Shown here: positions 1 to 9,044 of the stretch, piece by piece
Layout: each line of letters begins with the position of its first letter
Position numbering within the stretch: position 1 is the first letter of the stretch
Assembly (NCBI RefSeq): GCF_003710805.1
Contig: NZ_RHHB01000011.1
Span: 1 to 64,000 of the forward strand
Direction: 5' to 3'
Origin: Agromyces tardus
Lineage (GTDB): Bacteria; Actinomycetota; Actinomycetes; Actinomycetales; Microbacteriaceae
DNA: 64,000 nucleotides
Program-made: the position numbers and the translations under genes
The notes under the pieces: model-generated
Told to the model about the DNA's origin: nothing
The model's input: the letters and a program-made list of their open reading frames with translations, nothing else
Databases searched by the model: none

Positions 1-297
1 CACGCGCCCGCCCACGGCGAGCGCCGCCAGCCGCCCGCCCCGGCTCGCGCCGGCAGGCTGGCGCACCCCGGCGACGCGCCGGGGGACGCGATCCGGCACG
101 GCGGCGTACACGCCGAAGCCGCCCTGCTCCTCCGCCGGGGCGATGAGCAGGTACGGCGCCCAGCGCGGGCCGGCCTGCAGCATCCGCAGCAACGCGAACT
201 CGGCCCCGCCCGGGGCGCTCGTGTGATCGAGGTGGAGGACGCGCACCACGTGGCCGGTCCGTTGCGCGAGCTCGTCGGGCGACGACCCGTGGCTCAC
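1..297 (-). CDS. Glycosyltransferase, N-terminal part (runs off the window)
   Basis: Reading leftward from a GTG at 297, 99 codons stay open to the window edge. The first 50 residues contain a RVLHLDHTSAPGGAEFALLR stretch, the typical beta-strand/loop/helix start of GT4 (GT-B fold) glycosyltransferases, whose glycine-rich loop binds acceptor substrate. The GTG overlaps the stop of the upstream tyrosine phosphatase gene as GTGA, so the two are probably translated together. The catalytic C-terminal domain is outside the window, so donor and acceptor cannot be guessed. The family call rests on the N-terminus and on the glycosyltransferase-rich neighbourhood. Confidence 0.7.
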   Translation of the reverse strand, partial: MSHGSSPDELAQRTGHVVRVLHLDHTSAPGGAEFALLRMLQAGPRWAPYLLIAPAEEQGGFGVYAAVPDRVPRRVAGVRQPAGASRGGRLAALAVGGRV

Positions 298-989
298 GCC
301 TGGCGCCGTCCTCGCCGGCGCTCGGTGCCGTCGCCGGATTCGGACGGAGCGCCGTCGAAGGGGCGGCCCGCAGCATCCTCGACCGCCTCGTCGTATGCGA
401 CGATCTCGGCGGGCGGCATGCCGAAGAGCACCGAGGCGAGGCGGGCGAGGGCGGGGACCTCTTCACTCGCCATCGCCCGGTAGGCCTCGTCGCCCTTGCC
501 CTGCGGGTCGACGATGTCGGTCGGGGTTCCGTTCGCGAGCGCGCGGTTGGCGCCGATCTCGGCGATGCGGGCCCGCAGCTCGGCGACGGAGGCCGGCGGC
601 GGCGACTCGGGCAGCGCGGCGGCGATCGCCCCCGCCTCGCGGATCGTGAAGGTGTTGCGGAGCGCGCCGGGCACGAACCCGAGCACCTTGTCGCGCTGCA
701 CGGCCTCGGCGACGAGCACGAGGTCGGCCGAGCGGATGACGCCCTCGGTGATCTGAGCGGCACGGTGACCGGATGCCTCCGCGCCGAGCGCCTCGGCGAT
801 GGCGCGGGTACGACGACGCATTGGGTTGCCGACGGGCGCGGCCAGCCCGGCGCTCGTCACGTTCAGCTGCGAGGCGAGGGGCTCGGGCAGGTACCACCCG
901 GCCCACGTGCGCAGCAGCGCGGCCCCGAGAGCGGAGCGGTTGAGGTTGCCCGTGCAGACGACGAGCACGGTGAAGGAATCCTGCTGCAT
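294..989 (-). CDS. Low-molecular-weight protein tyrosine phosphatase
   Basis: This 231-aa cytosolic protein carries the P-loop VCTGNLNRSA near its N-terminus, with catalytic Cys12 and Arg18, and a general-acid DP motif at Asp161-Pro162. The second P-loop cysteine common in the family is Asn here. It is longer than the usual 150-190 aa because of a basic C-terminal tail (RRRGRRQA). Such phosphatases dephosphorylate bacterial tyrosine kinases that control polysaccharide chain length, and a BY-kinase lies at 13227-14732. The ATG at 989 is preceded by a GGGGGTGG ribosome-binding site. It is divergent from the glycosyltransferase operon starting at 1065 and overlaps the next gene by 4 bases. Confidence 0.87.
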   Translation of the reverse strand: MQQDSFTVLVVCTGNLNRSALGAALLRTWAGWYLPEPLASQLNVTSAGLAAPVGNPMRRRTRAIAEALGAEASGHRAAQITEGVIRSADLVLVAEAVQRDKVLGFVPGALRNTFTIREAGAIAAALPESPPPASVAELRARIAEIGANRALANGTPTDIVDPQGKGDEAYRAMASEEVPALARLASVLFGMPPAEIVAYDEAVEDAAGRPFDGAPSESGDGTERRRGRRQA

Positions 990-1064
990 GCCACCCCCAA
1001 GGCTCGGCCGGTGACCCCGGCGGCCCCGGATAAGGTTACTTCACGGGAGTCGAGAGGGGGTGCG

Positions 1065-3167
1065 GTGCGCGTACTCAGGGTCTCGCACAGTGCCGTCGTC
1101 GACGAGTGGCGCGGTCGTGAGCGCGCGCTCACCGAGCTGGGCGTCGAGGTCGCGGTCGTGTGCGCCCGGTCGTGGCACGCGGGCGGAGCGCCGGTCGAGC
1201 TCGAGCCGCGCGAGGGCGAGCGGGTCGTCGGCGCCCGCACGTTCGGCCGCCACCCGGCCCTGTTCCTCTACGACCCGCGGCCGCTCTGGCGCGCCCTGGG
1301 CGAGCAGTGGGACGTGCTCGACGTGCACGAGGAGCCGTTCGCGCTCGCCACCGCCGAGGTGCTGCTGCTGCGCGCCCTGCGGCGGTCGCGTCCGCCCGTC
1401 GTGCTCTACACGGCACAGAACCTGCGCAAGCGCTACCCCGTTCCGTTCCGCTGGTTCGAGCGCTCGGCACTCCGCGCCGCGTCGGGCGTGTCGGCGTGCA
1501 ACACCGAGGCCGCGCGCATCGTCGAGGCGAAGGGGTTCGCGGGTCGCGCCCGTGTCATCCCGCTGGGCGTCGACCTGCTGCGGTTCCGGCCGGCGGCGGC
1601 CGTGGCCGCGGGTGACGCAGGGCGAGCGGATGCCGCGGGCCGAGCGGATGCCACGGGGTCGAACGACACCGTCACCGTGGGCTTCCTCGGCCGGCTCGTC
1701 CCCGAGAAGGGCCTCCTCGTGCTGCTCGACGCGCTCGCGCGGGAGCCGCGCCTTCGCCTGCGGATCGGCGGAACCGGGCCGCTCGGTGCCGACCTCCCCT
1801 CCCTCGCGCAGTCCGCGGGCGTCGCCGACCGCGTCGAGCTCCTCGGCGCCATCGACCCCGATGACATCCCCGACTTCCTCCGCTCCCTCGACGTCCTCGC
1901 CGTGCCGTCGCTGCCGACCCCCTCGTGGACCGAGCAGTTCGGCCGTGTCGCAGTCGAGGCGATGGCGTGCGGCGTACCGGTCGTGTCGAGCGACGCGGGT
2001 GCCCTCCCCGACGTCGTGGGCGGCGCCGGGATCGTCGTTCCCGCGGGCGACGTGCCCGCGCTCGCCGACGCCCTCGTCGACGCCGCCGGCCCCCGCGCGG
2101 CCGAGCTCCGGGCGAGCGGTGCCGTGCGTGCCGAGGAGTGCAGCTGGACGGCGGTGGGCCGCGACTACCTCGACCTCTACCGCACGGTGCTGCACGAGGC
2201 ATCCGCCGCCTCACTGCTGCCGACCGAAACGGGCACCGGGCCCGCCGCGGACACCGGGTCCGCCGCGGACGCCGACTCCGAGACCGCCACGACCGGCGAC
2301 CCCATGCCCGCCCGCCCCGTCGAGGTCATCGTGGTCGCGTACGGCTCGCCCGAGCTGCTGCGCCGTGCCCTCGAGCCGGTGCGCGAGCTGCCCGTGACCG
2401 TCGTCGACAACTCGTCGATGCCCGAGATCGCCGCCCTGTGCGCCGAGCTGGGCGTGCGGTACCTCGACCCGGGGCGCAACGGGGGCTTCGCGGCGGGCGT
2501 CAACGCGGGCCTCGCAAACCGGCTCGTGTCCGGCGCCGACGTGCTGCTGCTCAACCCCGACGCGACGATCTCGGCGCACGACATCGGCATGCTCGAGCGG
2601 GCGCTGCGGGCCCGCGACGACCTCGCGAGCGTCGGCCCGGCGCAGGTCGACGAGCAGGGTCGCCCGGCGCGCGTCGACTGGTGGCTGCCCTCGCCGAGCG
2701 GCACCTGGCTCGAGGCGCTCGGGCTCGCCCGGCTGCGGCGCGACCCGTCGTTCGTGATCGGCTCCGTGCTGCTGCTGCGCGCCGAGGCGCTCGCGCAGCT
2801 CGGCGGCTTCGACGAGCGCTTCTTCCTCTACGCCGAGGAGGCCGACTGGGCCTATCGCGCGCACCGGCTCGGCTGGCGGCACGCGGGCGTACCGCAGGCC
2901 CGCGCCATGCACGTCGGCGCAGGCACGGGCGGCGACCCGCGGCGCCGCGAGGCGCACTTCCATGCGTCGCAGGAGCGCTACCTGCGCAAGCACTTCGGTG
3001 CCCTCGGCTGGCAGTGGGCCAGGCTCGGGCAGTGGCTCGGCGCGTCGGCACGTGCCATCCTGCTGCCCGGAGACCGCGGGCAGGCGGCACGTCGTCGCGC
3101 CGCGCTGTACCGGCTCGGCCCGGTGCGCGTCGAGGCCCGCTTCCTGCGAGAGAGAGCGACCACATGA
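1065..3167 (+). CDS. Fused GT4-GT2 glycosyltransferase
   Basis: A 700-aa protein made of two glycosyltransferases. Residues 1 to about 375 are a GT4 (GT-B) enzyme with a FLGRLVPEKG donor-domain strand and an EAMACGVPVV helix. Residues about 376-415 are a low-complexity Ala/Thr/Asp/Gly linker. Residues about 416-700 are a GT2 (GT-A) enzyme of the rhamnosyltransferase type, with VTVVDNSS, a GRNGGFAAGVN motif and LNPDA as the metal/nucleotide site. It probably adds two consecutive sugars on the cytoplasmic face of the membrane. The GTG at 1065 is chosen because GAGAGGGGG lies just upstream and homology begins there; the open frame extends further 5' without coding character. It is the first gene of an overlapping operon. 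Confidence 0.87.
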   Translation: MRVLRVSHSAVVDEWRGRERALTELGVEVAVVCARSWHAGGAPVELEPREGERVVGARTFGRHPALFLYDPRPLWRALGEQWDVLDVHEEPFALATAEVLLLRALRRSRPPVVLYTAQNLRKRYPVPFRWFERSALRAASGVSACNTEAARIVEAKGFAGRARVIPLGVDLLRFRPAAAVAAGDAGRADAAGRADATGSNDTVTVGFLGRLVPEKGLLVLLDALAREPRLRLRIGGTGPLGADLPSLAQSAGVADRVELLGAIDPDDIPDFLRSLDVLAVPSLPTPSWTEQFGRVAVEAMACGVPVVSSDAGALPDVVGGAGIVVPAGDVPALADALVDAAGPRAAELRASGAVRAEECSWTAVGRDYLDLYRTVLHEASAASLLPTETGTGPAADTGSAADADSETATTGDPMPARPVEVIVVAYGSPELLRRALEPVRELPVTVVDNSSMPEIAALCAELGVRYLDPGRNGGFAAGVNAGLANRLVSGADVLLLNPDATISAHDIGMLERALRARDDLASVGPAQVDEQGRPARVDWWLPSPSGTWLEALGLARLRRDPSFVIGSVLLLRAEALAQLGGFDERFFLYAEEADWAYRAHRLGWRHAGVPQARAMHVGAGTGGDPRRREAHFHASQERYLRKHFGALGWQWARLGQWLGASARAILLPGDRGQAARRRAALYRLGPVRVEARFLRERATT

Positions 3168-4375
3168 CCCGCACCGAGCAGGTCCGCATCGTGCAGATCG
3201 TCCCGTTCATCGGGCCGGGCACCGGCGTGGCCGGCGTCGCCTTCAACCTCGAGCGAGAGCTGCTCGCGCTCGGCGCCCGGGTCGAGCGGTTCACGTTCAA
3301 CGACGCCCTGCGCGGCAGGAGCCGGCCCTGGCCGAAGACCCGGCTCCTGGCACGACTCCGCGGCGGTTGGCGCATGGTGTGGTTCAGCACGGTCGGCACG
3401 CGGCGCGCCCGGCAGTTCGTGGCGGCGCGGCCCGAGGCCGTCGTCATCTGCCACAACAACGTCCTGGCCGGCGACGTGTACGTCAACCACGGCCTGCTCC
3501 TCGCGTCGATGCGAGCGCGGGGCCGGTCCTGGTGGGGCCTCTACCGCAATCCCGTCCACGTCTTCGTCTACCTGCGCGATCGGGTGCGGTACCGCGGGCG
3601 CACCCACCGGGCGGTCGTGTGCCTCTCCGAAGCGGATGCCGCGGACCTGCGCGCGACGTACGGCCCCGTCCGGCCGAGGATCGTGGTCATCCCCAACGGC
3701 GTCGACCTCGAGCGGTTCCGGCCGCCGACGCCCGAGGAGCGCCGTGCGGCGCGCAGCGAGCTCGGCCTCGGCACCGAGGAGCGGGTCGCCGTCTTCGTGG
3801 GGCACGAGTTCTCGCGCAAGGGCCTCTCGTTCGCGATCCGGGGCCTGCAGCACGCACCGAGCGTGCTGCTGCTCATCATCGGCGGCAACGACGACATCAT
3901 CGCGGCGGCGAACGCCGAGGCGCAGGAACACGGCGTGGGCGACCGGGTGCTGTTCACCGGGCCGCGCGAGATCCTGACGCCGTTCCTCGCGGCATCCGAC
4001 TTCTTCGTGCTGCCGAGCGCCTACGAGGCGAACGCGCTCGTGGTGCTCGAGGCGCTGGCGAGCGGGCTTCCCGTGATCGCCACCCCGGTGGGCTTCGCCC
4101 CCGAGATCATCGCCGACGGCGAGAACGGGTTCCTCGTCGAGCGCGACGAGCGCCACGTCGGCGAGCGGATGGAGCAGCTCGCGAACCTCGAGGACGCCGA
4201 GTCGGCCGAGTGGAGCCGCAGGGCGCGCGCGACGGCCGAGCGGTACAGCTGGCGCAGTGTCGCCGAGCGGTACCTCGAGCTCGTCGAGGAGCTCCGCGCC
4301 GAACGCGAGCGCGAGTCCGCCGCCGCCGGCGGCTCGCGGGCCGAGTCCCGGGCCGCAGGGCGGTCGACCGGATGA
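3164..4375 (+). CDS. GT4 glycosyltransferase (paralogue A)
   Basis: This 403-aa GT-B enzyme has an N-terminal acceptor domain with FIGPGTGVAGVAFNLERE, a central VIPNGVDLERFRP hinge, and a C-terminal donor domain with FVGHEFSRKG and YEANALVVLEALASGLPV, where the two glutamates are the family's E-x7-E motif. Its start overlaps the stop of the preceding fusion gene as ATGA, implying translational coupling. The next gene is clearly its tandem paralogue, with the same YVNHGLL and YRGRTHRA motifs in the same order. Sugar specificity cannot be read from the sequence. Confidence 0.88.
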   Translation: MTRTEQVRIVQIVPFIGPGTGVAGVAFNLERELLALGARVERFTFNDALRGRSRPWPKTRLLARLRGGWRMVWFSTVGTRRARQFVAARPEAVVICHNNVLAGDVYVNHGLLLASMRARGRSWWGLYRNPVHVFVYLRDRVRYRGRTHRAVVCLSEADAADLRATYGPVRPRIVVIPNGVDLERFRPPTPEERRAARSELGLGTEERVAVFVGHEFSRKGLSFAIRGLQHAPSVLLLIIGGNDDIIAAANAEAQEHGVGDRVLFTGPREILTPFLAASDFFVLPSAYEANALVVLEALASGLPVIATPVGFAPEIIADGENGFLVERDERHVGERMEQLANLEDAESAEWSRRARATAERYSWRSVAERYLELVEELRAERERESAAAGGSRAESRAAGRSTG

Positions 4376-5553
4376 CGCGCATCGTGCAGATCGCGCCGAC
4401 GATCGAGCCGGGCAGCGGCGTGGGCGGCGTCGCCTATGCGCTGGAACGCGAGTTCCTCGCGGCGGGCGTGCAGGTCGAGCGCTTCACCGCGGCCGACGCG
4501 GGGCGCCCGCCCGCGGGCGCGCGACGCTCGGCGCTCGGAACGCACCTCGCCCGGGCCGGCAACGTGCTCTGGTTCACCACGGTGGGCTCGCGCCGGGCGC
4601 GGCGCTTCCTGGCCGAGCGACCCGGCGCGATCTCGATCTGCCACAACGACGTCATGGCGGGCGACGTCTACGTCAACCACGGCCTGCTCCAGGCGGCGAT
4701 GCGCGCCCGCGGCAACTACGCCTGGCGCATGGTGCGCAACCCCGTGCACCTCTTCACCGCCCTGCGCGACCGCATCCGCTACCGCGGCCGCACGCACCGC
4801 GCGATCGTGGCCCTCACGAGCCGGGAGGCGGCGCTGCTCGTCGAGGTCTACGGGCGCGTGCGGGCGCCGATCCACGTCATCCCGAACGGCGTCGACGTCG
4901 ATCGGTTCCGCCCGGGCGAACCGTCCGAGCGGGCGGTCCTCCGCGACGAGCTCGGCATCGCGGAGGACGCGACCGTGGCGATCTTCATCGGGCACGAGTA
5001 CGAGCGCAAGGGACTCTCGATCGCGATCGAGGCGCTGCCGCTCGCGCCGGGCGTCGTGCTCCTCGTCGTCGGCGGCACGCGCGACATGGTGCGCAAGGCG
5101 CGTGCCGATGTCGATCGCGCCGGCCTCGGCGAGCGGGTGGTGTTCGCGGGCGAGCAGTCCGATCCGGTTCCGTTCCTGCACGCTTCCGACGTGCTCGTGC
5201 TGCCGAGCGCGTACGAGGCGAACGCGCTCGTCGTGCTCGAGGCGCTCGCGTGCGGACTGCCGGTGGTGTCCACACCCGTGGGATTCGCGCCCGACCTCGT
5301 GGTCGACGGCGAGACCGGCTTCATCGTCGACCGCTCCGCGGCGTCGGTCGGCGCCCGGCTCGCCGAGCTGGCCGCCCAGCCGCTCGACGCCTGGCGAGAA
5401 CGCTCGCGTCGAGCGGCAGAGCAGCACTCCTGGCGTGAGGTGGGCCGACGCTACCTCGAGCTCGTGCACGCCCTCGAGGCGGAGAACTCCTCGGAGGCCG
5501 CGCGGGCCGCGCGGAAGGCAGGGCGCGACGGCTCGGCGGGCGACGCGCAATGA
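4372..5553 (+). CDS. GT4 glycosyltransferase (paralogue B)
   Basis: A 393-aa GT4 enzyme similar along its whole length to the preceding gene: IEPGSGVGGVAYALERE at the N-terminus, VIPNGVDVDRFRPG at the hinge, FIGHEYERKG, and YEANALVVLEALACGLPV in the donor domain. The ATG overlaps the upstream stop as ATGA. The pair looks like an in-operon duplication. The copies have diverged mainly in the loops after the first strand and at the C-terminus, which fits similar donors with different acceptors. That last point is inference. Confidence 0.88.
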   Translation: MTRIVQIAPTIEPGSGVGGVAYALEREFLAAGVQVERFTAADAGRPPAGARRSALGTHLARAGNVLWFTTVGSRRARRFLAERPGAISICHNDVMAGDVYVNHGLLQAAMRARGNYAWRMVRNPVHLFTALRDRIRYRGRTHRAIVALTSREAALLVEVYGRVRAPIHVIPNGVDVDRFRPGEPSERAVLRDELGIAEDATVAIFIGHEYERKGLSIAIEALPLAPGVVLLVVGGTRDMVRKARADVDRAGLGERVVFAGEQSDPVPFLHASDVLVLPSAYEANALVVLEALACGLPVVSTPVGFAPDLVVDGETGFIVDRSAASVGARLAELAAQPLDAWRERSRRAAEQHSWREVGRRYLELVHALEAENSSEAARAARKAGRDGSAGDAQ

Positions 5554-6593
5554 GCGACCGCCTGCGCATCCTGCACGCCATCCGATCCGACGGATTCTCG
5601 GGCGTCGAGCAGTTCGTGCTGCGGCTCGCGCGCACGCAGGCCGCCGACGGTCACGAGGTCGCCGTCATCGGCGGCGACCCGCCGCGCATGCGCCCCGGGC
5701 TCGACGAGGTGGGGGTCGCCCACACGCCGGCCGCCCGCACGCTCGAGGTCGTTCGCGCGGTGCGCAGGTTCGCCCGTGATGCCGACGTCGTGAACACGCA
5801 CATGACGGCGGCGGATGTCGCCACCGTCGCCGCGCTCGCGACCGTGCGCCGTTCGCGCCGGCCGGCCGTCGTCGCCACCTGCCACTTCGCACGGCAGCGC
5901 GGGCACGTCGGCCCCGTGCCGATCGAGCTGCTCGTGCGGAGGCGGATCGACGCCCAGATCTCGATCAGCGCCGCCGTCGCGGCGGCGATCGGCGGCCCGA
6001 GCACCGTGGTGCACACCGGCATCGAGCCGCGTGACGCGGGCGATCCGGCGGCGCGCGAGCGCACCGTGCTCATGGCCCAGCGCCTGCAGCCCGAGAAGCG
6101 CACCGACGTGGGCATGCGCGCCTTCGCGGCATCCGGTCTCGCACGTGACGGCTGGACGCTCGACGTCGCCGGCATCGGCCCGGAGCGGGAGGGCCTCGAG
6201 CGGCTCGCCGCCGACCTCGGCATCTCGAACTCCGTGCGCTTCAGCGGCTACCGCACCGATCTGCCCGAGCTGCTCGCCCGCGCCGGGATGCTGCTCGCGC
6301 CGTGCCCCGTCGAGGGCCTCGGACTCACCCTGCTCGAGGCGATGGCCACCGGCCTGCCGCCCGTCGCAGCCGACGCGGCCGGGCACGTCGAACTGCTCGC
6401 AGGGCTCGACCCGCGCTGCCGCTTCACGGCCGACGACCCGGAGGCGGGCGGCGCACGCCTGCGCGAGCTCGCGGGGGACCCGACGGGTCGTGCGGCGTTG
6501 GGCGCCGCGGCGCGCGAGCGGCAGCAGCAGCACTTCTCGCTGCGCGCGCAGGCCGACGGCACCGAGGCCGTCTACCGGGAGGCCCTGTCATGA
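5550..6593 (+). CDS. GT4 glycosyltransferase
   Basis: A 347-aa GT4 enzyme. The N-terminal RILHAIRSDGFSGVEQFVLR is the acceptor-side glycine loop, VVHTGIEP is the hinge, and MAQRLQPEKRTDVGMRAF begins the donor domain. EGLGLTLLEAMATGLPPV carries the E-x7-E pair. It is coupled by an ATGA overlap to paralogue B upstream and by another to the next glycosyltransferase, so it belongs to one transcript with them. Expected location is the inner face of the cytoplasmic membrane. It is somewhat shorter than its neighbours because the acceptor domain is compact. Confidence 0.87.
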   Translation: MSDRLRILHAIRSDGFSGVEQFVLRLARTQAADGHEVAVIGGDPPRMRPGLDEVGVAHTPAARTLEVVRAVRRFARDADVVNTHMTAADVATVAALATVRRSRRPAVVATCHFARQRGHVGPVPIELLVRRRIDAQISISAAVAAAIGGPSTVVHTGIEPRDAGDPAARERTVLMAQRLQPEKRTDVGMRAFAASGLARDGWTLDVAGIGPEREGLERLAADLGISNSVRFSGYRTDLPELLARAGMLLAPCPVEGLGLTLLEAMATGLPPVAADAAGHVELLAGLDPRCRFTADDPEAGGARLRELAGDPTGRAALGAAARERQQQHFSLRAQADGTEAVYREALS

Positions 6594-7753
6594 CCGACCT
6601 CGTCGTGCTGTCGCTCGAGCGCTGGGATCGCGTCTGGCGCCGCAACCAGCACCTCATCGCGGGGCTGCTCGGCGCCGACCCCGAGCTGCGCGTGCTGTTC
6701 GTCGAGCCGGCGGCGGACCCGACGCACGACCTCGCCTCCCGCCGCCGCCCGTCGTTCGGCAGCGGACTCACCGAGGTGGGCGAGCCCGCCCCGGGGCGGC
6801 TCTGGACGTTCCGGCCCACGAAGTGGCTCCCGCGGCGGCTCGACGCACGCGCCGACGAGCGGCTCGCCACCGCCGTGATCGGCGCGGCCGAGTCGCTCGG
6901 GATGCGGCATCCGCTGCTCTGGATCAACGACCCCGGCGCGGTCGGGCTCGCCGAACGCACCGGGTGGGCCACCCTCTACGACGTCACCGACGACTGGCTC
7001 GCCGCCGACCGGCCGGCCGCGGAGCGCGACCGCGCAGCGGCCAACGAAGCCCGCCTGCTCGACGTGGCCCGCGAGGTCGTCGTCTGCTCGCCCGAGCTCG
7101 CGCGCCGCAAGGGCGCGACCCGGCCGGTGGTGCTGATCCCGAACGCCGTCGACGCCGAGGCGTACCGCCGCCCCGCGCCGCGCCCCCACGACCTGCCGGC
7201 CGGACGCGTGGCGCTCTACCTCGGCACGGCCCACCCCGACCGCATCGACGTCGAGTTGTGCGAGGCCACGGCCCGTGCGCTCGGCGACGTGGGCACCCTC
7301 GTCATCGTGGGTCCCAACCTGCTCGGTGCCGAGACGACCGAGCGGCTTCGGCGGGCCGGGGCGGTGCTGCTCGGCCCCCGCGCTCGCGACGAGGTGATCG
7401 GGTACCTGCAGCACGCCGACGTGCTCGTGGTGCCGCACGTCGTCACGGCGTTCACCGACAGCCTCGACCCGATCAAGCTCTACGAGTACCAGGCGGTCGG
7501 GCGACCCGTCGTCTCGACGCCGGTGGCCGGGTTCCGGGATGTCGCGGACCCGCGGGTCACGGTCGCCGACCGGTCGGCCTTCCCCGTCGTGGTGCGCGAC
7601 GCGCTGCCCGGGAGTCGCCCGTTCCCGCACGGCGCGGACGGGCCTGCGACCGACTGGAGCGAGCGGGTCGCGGCGATGGGCGAGGTGCTCTCGCGGCTCG
7701 CTCCAGGTGGCGGGGGCAGCAGCGTGCCGCCCTCGACGGATGACGCCGGCTGA
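6590..7753 (+). CDS. Glycosyltransferase, TuaH-like GT4/GT1 group
   Basis: A 387-aa glycosyltransferase that ends the rightward operon. Its N-terminus (LERWDRVWRRNQHLIAGLL) resembles the TuaH/GT1-like group of cell-wall polymer enzymes rather than the usual GT4 start, and LYDVTDDWLA matches the YDxxDDW segment common in that group. The hinge is IPNAVDAEAY and the donor region has LDPIKLYEYQAVGRPVV, where the KxYEY segment replaces the EAMAxGxPV helix. The start overlaps the upstream stop as ATGA. It is convergent with the next gene after a 25-bp gap. Confidence 0.84.
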   Translation: MTDLVVLSLERWDRVWRRNQHLIAGLLGADPELRVLFVEPAADPTHDLASRRRPSFGSGLTEVGEPAPGRLWTFRPTKWLPRRLDARADERLATAVIGAAESLGMRHPLLWINDPGAVGLAERTGWATLYDVTDDWLAADRPAAERDRAAANEARLLDVAREVVVCSPELARRKGATRPVVLIPNAVDAEAYRRPAPRPHDLPAGRVALYLGTAHPDRIDVELCEATARALGDVGTLVIVGPNLLGAETTERLRRAGAVLLGPRARDEVIGYLQHADVLVVPHVVTAFTDSLDPIKLYEYQAVGRPVVSTPVAGFRDVADPRVTVADRSAFPVVVRDALPGSRPFPHGADGPATDWSERVAAMGEVLSRLAPGGGGSSVPPSTDDAG

Positions 7754-7778
7754 GCCGCTCGTCCCCACCGTCGATCGA

Positions 7779-8951
7779 TCAGAGCTCCTCGAGCACCGTC
7801 CGCAGGTTCCGCCACGCCCAGTCCCAGTCGTGGTCGAGCGCGTGCTGTCGCGATGCCGCAGCGCGCCGCGCCCGCTCGGCGGGGTCGTCCGCCAGCGTGG
7901 CGAGCGCGCCGGCCAGCGCCTCGGGGTCGTCGGGCGGCACGAGGATGCCGGCATCGCCGACGACGTCGGGCAAGCCGCCGACCCGGCTCGCCACCACCGG
8001 CAGCCCGGTCGCCATGCCCTCGCCCGCCGTCAGCGGACACGGGTCGGCCCACCTCGAGGGCACCACGAACACGTCGAAGCTCCGCAGCAGCTCCGGCAGG
8101 GCCGGGCGGTCGACGAACGGCTCGAACCGCACCACGCCGCCGCTCTCCCCCGCGAGTCGCCGCAGCTCCCGCTCGTACGCTGAGAGCTCGGCCTCGCGCG
8201 CGAACCCGTGGCTGCCGACGACCAGGTACTCGATGTCATCGCGAGCCAGCAGCGCCGCGGACCGGAGCAGCACGTCGGCGCCCTTCTCGGGGATGACGCG
8301 ACCCACGAACGCGACCCGCAGCCGTCGGGGCTCACCGCCCGCCCGCTGCGTCGCCGTGCCGTGACCGGCGTCGCCGGGCGAGAACTGCTGGCAGTCGACC
8401 CCGTTGCCGACGATGCGCACTCGCTCGGCGATGCTCGAGGGGAGCGAGTCGCGGAGCTGCTCGGCCAGCGACGTGCTGACCGCGACGATCGCGGCGACGC
8501 CGTCGAGCGCCCGGCGCGCCTCCGTGCGGGAGTAGCTGCGCAGCACGTCGTTGTGCGCGTACAGCACGACCCGGTGGGGCGTGTCGCGGAGCATCCGAGG
8601 GAGCACGGGGGCGTTGTGGGCCAGCACGATGGACGGCGCACGCCCTCGGATCGCGTCGGCGACGGGAGCGTAGAACCGCTCGGTTGCGGTGCGTGCCCCG
8701 CCGAGTCGCCCGCGCGCGAGATCGAGGATGCGATCGTTGCGGGTGAGCCACGCCGCGCGCACGTACTCGATCGCCTCGGCGCTCGAGTATCGGGGCTGCA
8801 TCGTCGACCCGTCGAGCACGACGGCGTGGCGCACGGGATCCGCGTCTCGCGACGCCGCCGTGGCCAACCCGTGCACGACCGTCGGGATGGCGGAGCCGGT
8901 GCGCGGCGAGAAATGGTCGCCGGGGGTGATGGTGTGGATGACCGTCCTCAC
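7779..8951 (-). CDS. GT4 glycosyltransferase
   Basis: A 390-aa GT4 enzyme on the minus strand. It shows IVGNGVDCQQFSPGD at the hinge, FVGRVIPEKGADVLLR at the start of the donor domain and CPLTAGEGMATGLPVVASR at the nucleotide-sugar site, where Gly-Glu-Gly replaces the usual Glu-Ala start of the helix. The acceptor domain has HTITPGDHFSPRTGSAIP, a proline-rich version of the glycine loop. It is preceded on the same strand by the exported protein gene at 9045-9629, with a hairpin between them, so it may have its own promoter. Substrates are unknown. Confidence 0.86.
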   Translation of the reverse strand: MRTVIHTITPGDHFSPRTGSAIPTVVHGLATAASRDADPVRHAVVLDGSTMQPRYSSAEAIEYVRAAWLTRNDRILDLARGRLGGARTATERFYAPVADAIRGRAPSIVLAHNAPVLPRMLRDTPHRVVLYAHNDVLRSYSRTEARRALDGVAAIVAVSTSLAEQLRDSLPSSIAERVRIVGNGVDCQQFSPGDAGHGTATQRAGGEPRRLRVAFVGRVIPEKGADVLLRSAALLARDDIEYLVVGSHGFAREAELSAYERELRRLAGESGGVVRFEPFVDRPALPELLRSFDVFVVPSRWADPCPLTAGEGMATGLPVVASRVGGLPDVVGDAGILVPPDDPEALAGALATLADDPAERARRAAASRQHALDHDWDWAWRNLRTVLEEL

Positions 8952-8991
8952 CCGCCCACCATCCGGTTCGGCGGGCGGCGCGGGCGAACGA

Positions 8992-9029
8992 GAAGCGGGG
9001 TGCGCCGCCTGAGCAGCACACCCCGCTTC
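8992..9029 (-). terminator. Hairpin after the exported-protein gene
   Basis: A perfect 11-bp stem, GAAGCGGGGTG pairing with CACCCCGCTTC, lies 16 bp past the stop codon of the exported-protein gene at 9045-9629. There is no clear U-tract on the minus-strand side, so it is either a weak actinobacterial-type terminator or an mRNA-end stabiliser. Confidence 0.55.
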
Positions 9030-9044
9030 ATCGGAGCCGTCGGA

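Noticed and set aside
1041-2195. Long open frames antisense to the glycosyltransferase and most other genes (for example 1041-2195 minus, 12795-14789 plus, 19374-21353 plus)
   Set aside because: They lie fully inside well-supported genes, have Arg/Ala/Gly/His-rich low-complexity products and no domain; this is the usual high-GC shadow effect.
2303-3167. Separate GT2 gene starting at an internal ATG near 2303
   Set aside because: The upstream GT4 domain reads through without a stop and there is no ribosome-binding site better than at the fusion start; a second start cannot be excluded but is not needed.
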